Both the position numbers and the translations under genes were made by a program. Of a stretch of 24,631 bases of DNA, positions 11,112 to 21,825 are shown piece after piece. The first letter of the stretch is position 1; every line of letters starts with the position of its first letter. The notes under the pieces were generated by a model that had not been told where the DNA came from, did no database searches, and saw only the letters and a list, made by a program, of their open reading frames with translations. The stretch spans positions 1 through 24,631 of the forward strand of contig JAYMTA010000750.1 of the NCBI GenBank assembly GCA_036897625.1, read 5' to 3'. This stretch comes from Pelargonium cotyledonis (Eukaryota > Streptophyta > Magnoliopsida > Geraniales > Geraniaceae).

Positions 11112-14100
11112 ATGTTGAAGCTTTCATGCAATGCGACGGACTGCCAGATTCAAGCCCTAGCTCAATGCAGATCTATTGGTCCGCTTCCCAGGCCTCGCCG
11201 CCGAAGCGCCGTCGTTTGCTGCTCGCCGGTTTCTCGGGCGGCTCCGATTGTGTCTGTGGTGTCGGAACGGAGCGGGGTCGGCTCCGATGGAGCTGTGGAG
11301 GTTGGTGGCGGCGGCTCGGGGAGCCTGGCGGACCGGCTCAGATTGGGGAGTTTGACCGATAATGGGTTGTCGTACACGGAAAAGTTTATAGTGAGGTGTT
11401 ATGAGGTCGGAATTAACAAGACTGCCACTGTGGAGACCATTGCCAATTTGCTTCAGGTCAATTTCGATTTCAATTTCAATTTTGGGATCTGGGTTTATTG
11501 GTATTAGCTCACATGTGCAAATGTTGAATTAAAGTTTTCAACTTTGTGTCTGTTAATTCTGCTTGAGCAATGACATTGATTTGGTCCTATTGTGCCCTTT
11601 CAATGGTTCTAATTACTTCTAAATAGTTCATTTTTCATTTGTTCTGGTGTGGAGCTATGGTTATGTTGATTTGCTGTTGAGGATACTATATCATGTTTGC
11701 TAATGCTTTGTCACTTTAGTTGTCTTAGCATTTAGTAATGAGTACTCAGTTTGATTCTACATAGAAACTGTGCATGAGATTTTAGATGAATTAGCTATTT
11801 GTATTACTTCGGTGTGTCTTAAATCTAGAATTCATATCTTTTGATTCTGTTCCATTGAACAATGGATCAATGGTTGACTATCTCAGATGTTAAAGCATTC
11901 TTACTATAAACAGCTCAAGTTCCTTAAGGATGCAATTTTCATTTTTTTTCTTCTTTTTGTTTCTTTGCGTGTTTCATTTTTGTTCCAACGTCGTGTTGAT
12001 ATATACTGCAGGAAGTTGGATGTAACCATGCTCAGAGCGTTGGATTTTCAACAGATGGGTTTGCAACAACCCTCACGATGAGAAAGATGCATCTCATATG
12101 GGTTACTGCTCGCATGCACATTGAAATATACAAATACCCAGCATGGTATGTATCCTCTCCTGAAATCAGTTGAACTTGTGATTTCACAGTATTTTTTATC
12201 TTATAAAGTAAGGGTATGTGAAACAGGAGTGACGTGATTGAAATAGAGACATGGTGTCAAAGTGAAGGAAGAATAGGAACTAGACGTGATTGGATTCTGA
12301 AGGACTATGGTACTGGTCAAGTTATTGGGAGGGCTACAAGGTGCATTTTATTGTATTTCTCTTTCTTCCCTTGCAGCTTAAAAGCCAAAAGATACTACAC
12401 ACACAGGCATACAGAGCTTTGTGTTAGTTTGAAGTAACATATAATGTTTTCAAATGCATTGATAATTTATATAATAAGAATTCATCGTACCATTTTCATA
12501 TAGTATGAGTAGCTCTAGTGTACAATCTTTCAGGATTGGTAGGATATAGTTCTGGTGATCTTTGTACTATTTTGTTTATCTTCATGGATGACCATGATTG
12601 TGTTTGTTCTGTATAGTTCTCCTGTGTTTGTCGAGGTATTCGCATTGAAGAATGAAGAGTGATTGACCACTTAATATACGGGTTGACCTCGCTACCTATT
12701 AGTTTAGGCTTTTGGATTGGATGAAATTTTAACATAGTACCAAAGCTGGTTTAGTCTTGGGCCTGTGTGGCTCGTTTTTTGTTGTCATCCTGTTAATTAT
12801 TAGTCCACGTGTAAGGCCGACAGTGTTGAAGTATCCAACTTTGAAAGAATGTGTAGTTAAAGATTACTTGATATACTAGTTGAAACCTCCCCTACTAGCT
12901 TGAGTTTTTCTTGTCATTAACGGTGAAGTACTAGTTTAGCCAGCGGTTAAGCAGAAGCTTGCATACCTGCTATTCTGTTAAACTAAATCCAGTTAGATGA
13001 TAATAATTTTACTATGCATGGTTGGAGCCATACCCATAAAGTCGCATGTTCTTTCTTTTTCGATAGTGCATCACAGAGATTGCTATTAGACATTTTATAG
13101 TTTATAACGCTTCTGGAAACGTCTGCCTGTTGAACCAATATATATTGCTGAAAATGTCCTCATGAGAACACTATAACTTTAGTTGCACTTACACTCATTT
13201 CAAATTGGCTGTATAATTTGGTTCTGTTTATTTTTGTTTATCTGGATTTAGATTTTAATAGCTGACCGTGTTCACCATTCAATTTCAGCAAGTGGGTGAT
13301 GATGAACCAAGATACTAGGCGACTTCAGAAAGTTAATGATGATGTCAGGGATGAGTATTTGGTTTTCTGCCCACGAGAACCAAGGTAACTATTTTCTCTG
13401 TTTAAACATTATCCTTCATTTTCTGAACCAGACACTTAATGCGATGTCTAGGCAACATTACTCCGTTGGCTCTACACTTTTCTTTTGTTGTTTTCTATTC
13501 AGTTGTTCAAGTCTTTGTATTAACTTCATCGTGAATCACCGGAAAATGTTTGTTAGTCTATCCTATTTTGGTGGAGCCATGCTAGTTTCATAACCATTAG
13601 GTCATGAAGCGATATCTATGATTTTATAGTTTGAATGGACCTACATAAAGTGATGTCTTGAATCAGATATTGTTGTGCTGTCGATTGTCATTCAAGGTTG
13701 AAAAAGCTAGAGCAAGCAGTCAATGCTGGGATATGTATAGAGATTATTGAATCAGATATTGTTGTGCTGTCAATTGTCATTCAACCCTTGAAAAAGCGAA
13801 AGCAAGCAGTCAATGCTGTGATATGTAGAAAGATTATTGAATCAGATATTGTTGTGATGTCGATTGTCATACAACCCTTGAAAAAGCTAAAGCAAGCAGT
13901 CAGTGCTGGGATATGTAGAAAGATTATATTGCAACAACAACTAACTCAATCATATGTTAGCTTGAGACATGCTAAAAGGTGAACTTCACATTGTCTAACC
14001 AAATCCAATTCAATAATATGTAAGCTTGACAACATGCTAAAAGGTGAACTTCACATTGTCTAACCAAATCCAACTGTCTCTTGATATATTCCACACACAC

Positions 14101-15352
14101 ACACAAAAAAAAACAATTTGTAGAATTTGTCCCTCAACTAAACGCGTACACGTTGAAAGATATTGCTTAGAACTTTCAAGAAAGTGCAAATTTCTCCGAA
14201 CTTGGACAACTTATTAAAGAAACGTATAAAATCATTGAAGTTGACATGTTGAAGTGTGTTTGTTTAATGTTCATGCTTATTGTGATATGAAATATTTTGA
14301 AAATTCTATGGTGGTGCAAGGAGAAGGAAGGACTATGAACCTAAGCCTCCAGTGGAATGACGAGTTGCCATCTTGGTTAATTCAGCACATTGTGGGGTGT
14401 TATATCTAAAGTATTCACGTTGAGCAACATGTTCTTATTTTTTTACTGTGGCATTCTGGCAATTACAGATTAGCATTTCCTGAGAAGAATAATAGCAGCT
14501 TACGGAAAATATCAAAGCTCGAAGATCCTGCTCAGTATTCCAGGCTGGGACTTATGGTAAGATCATTTGGTTCATCTAGCTTCATTGACATTCTTTCAAA
14601 TTCTTAAGAGTGTATGTATGAATTTTGCAGCCTAGAAGAGCTGATCTGGACATGAACCAGCATGTTAACAATGTCGCATATATTGGATGGGTTCTGGAGG
14701 TTGGTATTATTGTCCCTTGATAATGTATTGTTGGCCTTCTTGCTTTCTTATCTCTCACCATTTCCATTAGATCTAGATCCTTGTCCTCCGCATATTGAGG
14801 TTTTAATGATTCTAAGTTGGCCAAATGAGCTTATCTCACTGCATATAAAATCTTTCCCACACAGAATTGTGCTATCATGGATAGTTGTCCCATATTGTGT
14901 TACTTCTCGTAACTAGAAAGTCTTGTAGCATACGCTAGAGAAATGATTTTGGATATCTGGTGATCTCATGGAGCTGTCGTAATCCAAAATGGCGGTCGCT
15001 TAAATGTTCGTACTCATTTTGTTGTGTTATTATGTAACTTAACGGAGTCCCACTCTTTTCTTTATGACAGAGCATGCCCCAAGAAATCATCGACACTCAT
15101 GAACTACAAACCATCACCTTAGATTACAGGCGGGAATGCCAACAAGACGACATAGTTGATTCCCTCACCGGTGTCGAACAAGTCGAGGACAGTAAAACAC
15201 TTTCCGATCTTCAAGGAGCAAACGGGTATGCTGCAGCTGCACCAGATAAGAAACAAGACCACCTTCAGTTCTTGCATCTGTTGAGATTGGCAGGCGACGG
15301 GCTTGAAATAAACAGGGGTCGTACTGAGTGGAGAAAAAAGCCAGCGAGATAA
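11112..15352 (+). CDS. FATA: FatA oleoyl-ACP thioesterase, plastid
   Basis: Hydrolyses acyl-ACP, preferring oleoyl-ACP, in the plastid stroma, ending fatty-acid synthesis and releasing acids for export to the ER. Exons: 11112-11456, 12012-12145, 12227-12340, 13289-13384, 14469-14556, 14631-14699, 15071-15352. They total 1128 bases and give 375 residues, normal for FatA. Residues 1 to about 70 are a plastid transit peptide (MLKLSCNATD..., Arg/Ser-rich, then a Gly run). The body begins SLADRLRLGSLTDNGLSY. Blocks NKTATVETIANLLQ, EVGCNHAQSVGFSTDGFAT, CQSEGRIGTRRDWILKD and KWVMMNQDTRRLQKV identify FatA rather than FatB. Catalytic residues D266, N268 and H270 (DMNQH) and E304, C305 (YRRECQQ) keep the two-residue and 34-residue spacings of the hot-dog thioesterase family. 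The start is the ATG at 11112, since upstream in-frame codons are non-ATG. The gene is convergent with the RING gene. Confidence 0.98.
13658..13930 (+). repeat. Three tandem ~90-bp repeats in FatA intron 4
   Basis: Units start at 13658 (89 bp), 13747 (90 bp) and 13837 (about 90 bp), each opening TTGAATCAGATATTGTTGTG and carrying GAAAAAGC and AAGCAGTCAATGCTG-type words. Substitutions are few. Ninety is a multiple of three, so the array stays open in one frame (13698-13982) as a 30-residue repeat with KKLEQAVNAGIC and ESDIVVLSIVIQPL words. Confidence 0.93.
13947..14075 (+). repeat. 64/65-bp direct duplication in FatA intron 4
   Basis: Unit 1 is 13947-14010 and unit 2 is 14011-14075. Both run from a CAATMATATGT word through ATGCTAAAAGGTGAACTTC and on to AACCAAATCCAA. 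The second half of the unit is identical in both, while the first has small changes. Confidence 0.92.
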
Positions 15353-17009
15353 GAAAGAAAAAGAAAAAGGCGATGAATGTGTAGTTGTTTCCTCCAACAT
15401 TTATTGCTTTCTTGTAGTTTTGAGAGATTTTCTTCCTTCATTTCCTTAGAAAGGGTTTTTGCTCTGTATTGATGTGTTTAGTAGGAGCTAGATTGTCCAT
15501 TTATTTAAAGCCTCTTTGATCATGACATTGCCATATCTGTTGTGAAACTTTAAGTCATTGGTCACTGGATGGACTGAGCTCAAGGAAGATTGTACTTTAA
15601 AGTACCAATTCCTCAAACTCAGATCACTCATTTGTTGTACTATTATTTTCTCTTTAAGCTACTTATTTTGTGTACTTTTTGATTTTGCCTTCGTTGCTAT
15701 GAAAATTTAGAAATTAAGTTGTTGAGTTACTTTGACTTGTCCAAGTGTAAACTGCTTACTTGTCTTTTAGAGAACTCTTTTTTTTGTAATCCTCCTGTAT
15801 TGGAATTCATTCAGCTTTGCAATTGGTGCATGTCGTGTTGGAGATTGTTTGTACATTGCACGACACATGCAGTAATTGCATCACACAAACCAACTAAATG
15901 TGCACGACCCAACACGAACATTACACATGTAGTAATAGTATAGCACTTTCCAATTAAATGAGTTGCATCAACACGAAAAAAATAAACCCAACACATCTTA
16001 CTCAACACTACCCCACTTGACATTTTATTTTTCACATTCCATGTGTTGTACGGCTTTGCATGCATGTTTTGAAGATCAAACGACACAACTATGTCGAAAT
16101 TTACATTCCATGTGTTGTGCGGCTTTGCATGCATGTTTTGAAGATCAAACGACGCAACTATGTAGAAATTTCAGCTCTAGCCCCAATCAGAGAATTGTAA
16201 TGCTTTTGTGAAACTTTAAAGCCATTATAACACATGTTAAATTATTACCAGATTTAATGATCATATGCACAAATAATCTGTATTTAACTCGCAACAATGA
16301 TTTATAATCACAAGTTTCAAATCAAATTCATATATGAGCTTTATAAATTGATAACCAATGCTATAAAATTCCTTCATCAATTTTCATTTCATATCTGGTT
16401 CCCAACAGAAAATTTCCAGCCACTATACAATGAAACTCACAATAATTTTGGGTTCCAACAACTGCTGAACTTGAAGCCATTGTTCTTAAAGTCAATGAGA
16501 GAATTAGAAACCATCAGCATGGCATGCAATTCAGAACATATGCTACAATAGTTTAAAATGCAGTCGGTCTGGGGGAGAGATAAGAAACTGAACAAACTAA
16601 TAGTTAAGAATTGGTACTCATCATCCCATTCACAACTAAAAGCTTGTCCTGTGATAAGGAAACACTGTTCAAAGTACATATGTTTGATTCTATAGCCCTA
16701 GCTAACATCTTTTCCCTCCAAATTAAAAAAAGAAAACCAAAAACCACCGACATTAAATTAAACCTTTGCTATACCTCCTCTCTGCTTCAAGAAGTTTGTA
16801 ACTAAATCCCTTTAAAATCTGTAGATGCCCACAAACACAATTTTTTATAAGCAAACAGGACTTTTGTCAATTTGGAAGAATGTGCACATTGCAATATAAC
16901 AAGCAATAGTGAACTTGAAAACAAGACTATTGCTATAAGCAATGCATGTGACAAAAGTAATGAACTAAGTCCAGAAAACTTACAGAATTGTTAAGCACGA
17001 GCCTTTGCC
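15353..17009. other. Convergent spacer between FatA and RING gene
   Basis: Holds the FatA 3'UTR (about 15353-15600) and the 3'UTR of the RING gene (approaching 17009 on the minus strand). In between are an imperfect inverted repeat (15827-15837 with 15859-15871, TGCATGTCGTG against CACGACACATGCA), a diverged 60-bp direct repeat (about 15863 and 15923, ACACATGYAGTAAT) and a clear 69-bp tandem duplication. No gene is supported. Confidence 0.6.
16034..16171. repeat. 69-bp tandem duplication
   Basis: Units 16034-16102 and 16103-16171 both start ACATTCCATGTGTTGT and end GAAATTT. I count three differences in 69 positions. Sixty-nine is divisible by three, so open frames on both strands pass through both units, which explains the apparent repeated peptides there. 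Confidence 0.94.
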
Positions 17010-19290
17010 TCAGCTAGTTGCTGGAAGAAAGACCCGAAGGATATCTTTGTTGGTAACTTTTTTCCTACAAGTCGGACATTTTCCTTGAGCACTTATTGCA
17101 GCCTTGATACATATCTTACAAAAGATGTGACCACACTTGGTTGACATCTCCTCAACTAATGGGCCCATACAAATTGGACAACTGAATGTGGGCTCCTTTG
17201 GTGGAGGTGGAGGAGGTGGCGGCACAGGCACACTCTGAGGCTGAACTTGGGTGTTTTCCCTCTGCCAGTGACATGTTAAAGTCAGTCAATAGATACAGAA
17301 CTCAACATCCAAAAATTTACCTTCTCACATATTTCGGCTATCTTACTGACAGACTAGGTCACAAAATATAAGCAAAAACACACAGTCCAGAAGAATCAGG
17401 ATATCCCTATGTTCTGAAAAGAAACAAACATGTACCCAATACTGCACACAATTGCCCACAGACATGTTTGAGATGTCCTTATCCCTCAGAGTTTATGCAG
17501 GATATATATTTTGTATGACATAACTCACGTATGTAAATAAATGCCGTTGTCAAAAAGATAAACTATAACATGCACTAACATTTTATCCAACCAAGAATAG
17601 CATCAATGTAGAGACACTTCTAGAGTGACATACAAATACTCTTACGATACAATATACATGTAACATCTCATGAAATTGTGAGGGAAATAAAAGTTGCTAA
17701 GAAATCTATGCAAGTAAAGAAGAGGCCAGGCACTATATAGTATAATCTCACAATCTAGATGTGTTCATAGGTGTTAGAACAGGTTCACTTTTAGTGACTC
17801 TAAATACAAGCAAATTTAGGCCCAAAACAGTAAACAAATTACATAATAGATGAATTTATGATTTCCTAACTTAAATTACACAAACTATTTACTGTGTTAT
17901 ACACATGTCATCATCAAGGGAAGAAGCCTCCAGGACCATCTCCAAACCTCTTTAATTTGAGAAAAATTGATATGATGACTTATTACTTAAGCTGATTCCA
18001 ACTTACTTATACTAGTGAATATATTTTAAATCATTAACTAAAACGCAGTGCATAACGAAAAAGCAAACACGTAAGTTCAATATGCAACTAGATGAATAAA
18101 AAAAACATTGCTTGGGCCAAATATACATACAGAGAGAGAACTACAGACTAATGGTTATGATACAGCAACAACAATACAAAACCAAACATACATATGGAAA
18201 TTTCTATTATTACCATATTATAGCTTTCCACATTTATGTAAAGTTCACAATTGATAATTGTTTGGTTAAACAGAACTCTTTGGTTTACCGGAACTCTTCT
18301 GCGTTTGCTGCGGAGCGTCTGTGCAATTCTAGATGTCCTGTCTTCTGCAATGATTCAGGAGCAGAAGAGACATGAGCTACACCATAAACCATGAACTCTA
18401 CGCAGTTATAATAAAGTTATATCATATATCAAAGAGGCAGATAGGGAAGGGGGTTCCTAGCAATAAAAAAAAATGGGGAGCTGAGAAGAATGTTGTTCTT
18501 ATACCAACTTAAATCTTACTAGAATGTTTTATCCATTTGAGATGTGAATAGGCTTATGCCAATTATTGTTTCCCTACTCAAGCCAACTGATAGGTAGACA
18601 ACCTTGCTAGATCGGGCTTTATTGTACTTCAAAAGAAAAGTTGCATGTAAAACATTTCACATTCTTCTTTTAAGGTTGGTCTTACTGCTAACATAAGAAA
18701 TGCCAAGACAAGAACTATCTATAAACTTGATACTACTTCCACTGGAAATTTAAATCTGAAATACAAATATGTTGTGAATAAAATCTTCATATTTGCAGAT
18801 GATCAGATAGCTAAATAACCAGAATGAGGTAGTAAAATATTGTCCTAAGCAATAAAACAAATCTACGCACAAAGCTACATCACATAGAGAAAAGAGAGGT
18901 GAGCAAAGTACCTAATTCTACATCTACAACTTCTGTCCTTCGAAGGTTCCTCCTGGATTTGCTTCTAGCCTAACATTAAATAACAAAGAATGAAAGAATC
19001 AGCAATTATGCAAGAATAATTCTACATACAGATCAATGAACAGCATAGTAAGAAAACTAACATACTTCAGCAAATGCACTGGCAGAGGACTCAATAACCT
19101 CATCCTCAATGGCATCAACATCAATTGTAGGTGGTGGTACCGGGTGCCCATGTTGGGTACCTTGCACTACATTCACAGCCTCACTGGAAGTCCCCACATG
19201 ATCTCGTCCTTCATTTGGTGGTGCATTGTTGAGGTCTAAATTAAGTCCAGTCTTCCTCCGCCGTATCCCTTTTGCTCCCCGAGTACTCAT
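17010..19290 (-). CDS. RNF4-like RING E3 ligase, probable SUMO-targeted
   Basis: Coding exons, 5' to 3' on the minus strand: 19066-19290, 18912-18969, 18214-18344, 17010-17261. They total 666 bases and give 221 residues. The C-terminal RING is C3HC4: C166-x2-C169-x11-C181-x-H183-x2-C186-x2-C189-x10-C200-x2-C203, ending DILRVFLPATS. A proline run (about 150-159) precedes it. Two acidic, beta-branched stretches resemble SUMO-interacting motifs: TIDVDAIEDEVIE (55-67) and VVDVEL (89-94). Basic patches RRRK (10-13) and RSKRRR (106-111) could direct nuclear import. This layout matches RNF4 and plant STUbL proteins, which ubiquitylate SUMO-modified targets (family knowledge). The ATG at 19290 (MSTRGAKG) is preferred; the codon opening the longer frame is TTG. 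Exon 3 is less certain because an in-frame alternative donor exists at 18289. A leader exon lies beyond 19914. Confidence 0.9.
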
Positions 19291-19325
19291 GCTCCACAAA
19301 TGAAACCCCTATCAGCAGATGCAGC

Positions 19326-19913
19326 CTACAAAAGTCACACAAACCTAATCTCAGCTTACAGCTTAATCCTGATCTCACCAATAAGAATCCCTTGTACTGT
19401 ATATGTTCTATTTGCTAATTGCTTGAAGAAAAAATATACCAACACTCCTTAAAATTACATCTTTCATCATCTAAGAAGTAAAAAACCATAAGCACTGTTT
19501 TTACATAAAAATTATGAACTAAAAAGAAGGAAATTCAAATCAACTCTTCTAATCCAAACAGCCCTAGTCTATCAAAAAAACACGTTAAACCCTAGGCAAC
19601 TAAGTTCGATCCAAACAGAAATATCAGTATTCCACAAGCCAAGCACAAACCAAAAGTGCAAAACTCATCAACTTCGGACCTAAAAATTGGATTTTTACGA
19701 ACTTGTAGTAAACAACATGCTCAAAACCCGATCCCCTACCTAACAAAACCACGAAGGACCAACCTTTCCAGCATCAGAATTCAAATCTCAGCTTAACAAA
19801 AACCGAACAACATGATCGGCCACGCAAAACCGGAATTAAACACAATTGATCGCCATTCACCATCACAAGATAAGAGCAATCAACAAGAAATCGAACTCAG
19901 ACAAATCACAAAC
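19326..19913 (-). other. 5'UTR intron of the RING gene
   Basis: The donor reads TTTCAG|GTTTGT at 19914/19913 and the acceptor TTTTGTAG|GCTGC at 19326/19325, both on the minus strand. The leader exon runs from 19914 to roughly 20060-20100. There is a telo-box-like AAACCCTAG at about 19587. Consensus-based inference. Confidence 0.6.
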
Positions 19914-20059
19914 CTGAAACCGCCTCACACAGCAGAGAAGCCAATCGAAGCAGCAGCAACACGATCGAAGGTCGAATCAAAACTCGGAAGAAGCGAATCG
20001 AATGGGCTCGGAGGCCATTGGAGAGCTCCGATGAGTAAAGTCTTCCCTGTCTAGGGCTC

Positions 20060-20300
20060 CCAAACAGGGAAGATATAGACGGTAACGAGGGACTGTTAAA
20101 AGACGAGAGAAAGAGAGAGAGAGGGGTTGGGTTCGCTATGGATGCGTCATCTGAACTGAATTGATAGACTCACACACAGTTCGGTTCGGGGAGGCTCTAA
20201 ACGCGTCCACGTGGTGCGTTTTGAGTGCTGTGTCGCGAACACGTATTTAACCGTTGCGGCGCGTGGGGGTGTGGCCGAGGGCGCGTGATGCGATTTTCAA
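20060..20300 (-). promoter_or_regulatory. RING gene promoter region
   Basis: A GA-rich tract (20101-20125) would be a CT-rich initiator zone on the minus strand. At 20199-20221 an almost symmetric 23-bp element, AAACGC-GT-CCACGTGG-T-GCGTTT, combines a perfect 8-bp G-box palindrome (20207-20214), an ACGCGT word (20201-20206) and mirrored AAACGC arms. The region is more GC-rich than its surroundings. Confidence 0.5.
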
Positions 20301-21825
20301 AATATGGAAACGAAGGAAGGGGAGAGGACTTCAGATCATGGCTACGTGTCGACTTGTGATTTGTTATCGATGCTTGTTATATACTGTATTTTGGGTCCGA
20401 GTGCTTGGACCGTAGAATTTTTCTTGGTCATGCAGCGAAACGACGGAGAAAATTGTTAAACGCAGCAGATGGCAATCGACAATTCGTCATGCCTGAGGCA
20501 TGAGCACCTTTTCAGTTCTCACTACATTAGTATTTTATTTTCGGATAAAATTAAGAGCACAAAAAAAATGTGTTTTTTTTTTTTGAAAAAGTGTTTAAAT
20601 CTTAAGCATAAGAGGTTGAATTGATGTTGTAGGGTGAATAGAACAAGCATTTTGAACCGAACACGCGGATACATAAAATTCAATCCGATTGAATTTGTTT
20701 CGAGTTAGATAATGTTACTTGAAAAAATTATAGAATAATTTGAATCGAGTTGAGCAAACCCACACACGAATTCATACATTTTACACGAAATTCTAATTTT
20801 ATCCACAACTCATACCCATATCTCTTTCGAATTGAATTTAAGCTAAGCATTTTGAACCTTGATCCACAGCTTGAATGATTAGCTTTAGAATTATGGTTGG
20901 TTGAATAAATTCATTAGAATTAGATATATTACAGTCTTGTTTGGCAACACTACTGAAATTTGTAAGGAGGTGGTTAAATTTGTGAGAAAATATAATAAAA
21001 ATAAATTGAGTTTCATATAATAATATGTTCGAATAAAAATAATTTTAAAAATATATCGGTAGTTGTGATAAATACAATGCACATAAATTAAAGTGAATAG
21101 AGTTTAAAACTCACAACAGCAAGTCCACATTTTTACAACCTCTTCTCAAATATGACAATGTTCCACAAAAACACAAAAGCAATATAAAGACATTACACAA
21201 GCTTTTAACACAAATTAGGATCCAAAAACCAGATTCATAATCTACCTATCAGTATCTTTGTTGAACCAGTTTAGCTGGAGCAAACCTGACCAAGATATGC
21301 AAGCAACAATTTGGTTCATGAGTTGCAAAAAGATCATATTCATTCATTCCCCAAAATTATGCTACCAACATCCCACAAGCTACCACATACATGCATATAT
21401 ACATACAGTAAGAAATATATGTGTATGTATATGTAGTCTTCAAGATGATCACTTCAGATATGGTGTTACCAAACTGAAGCAAAAGCATCTGAGTTAAGGA
21501 AGTCTTAAACATTCCACAATCACTCTAACACCGAAAAGCTGAAAAAAAACTGAAAATTGTGTATACTGCAGTTCTATATAATGCTATGTAATGCAATAGA
21601 AGGACCAAATATACATGATGACTAAAGGCAGCAACATGGTGTCAATTGTTTAATGTCTGAACTATGAAGTATGAACCATGAAAGGAGATGCAGAAATATG
21701 AAAACATTGATTGTACCAATAAACTGAAACATTCTAATTATTAATCACTTGAGACAGCGGAAAGTTTGAGAAGAAAAAAAAAACTTGAAGTAACTTACAG
21801 ATAGAATACAGTTGGAAGTATTGCA
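20300..21825. other. Spacer between RING gene and CDC45
   Basis: No gene is supported. A short inverted repeat GGTCC/GGACC surrounds about 20396-20412. Homopolymer A and T runs sit at 20561-20585. The part near 21100-21825 probably contains the CDC45 3'UTR (minus strand). Open frames are AT-driven. Confidence 0.55.

Noticed and set aside
13658-14075. Possible CRISPR array or coding exon
   Set aside because: Units are contiguous tandem copies with no unique spacers, inside a plant intron; FatA phases close without them.
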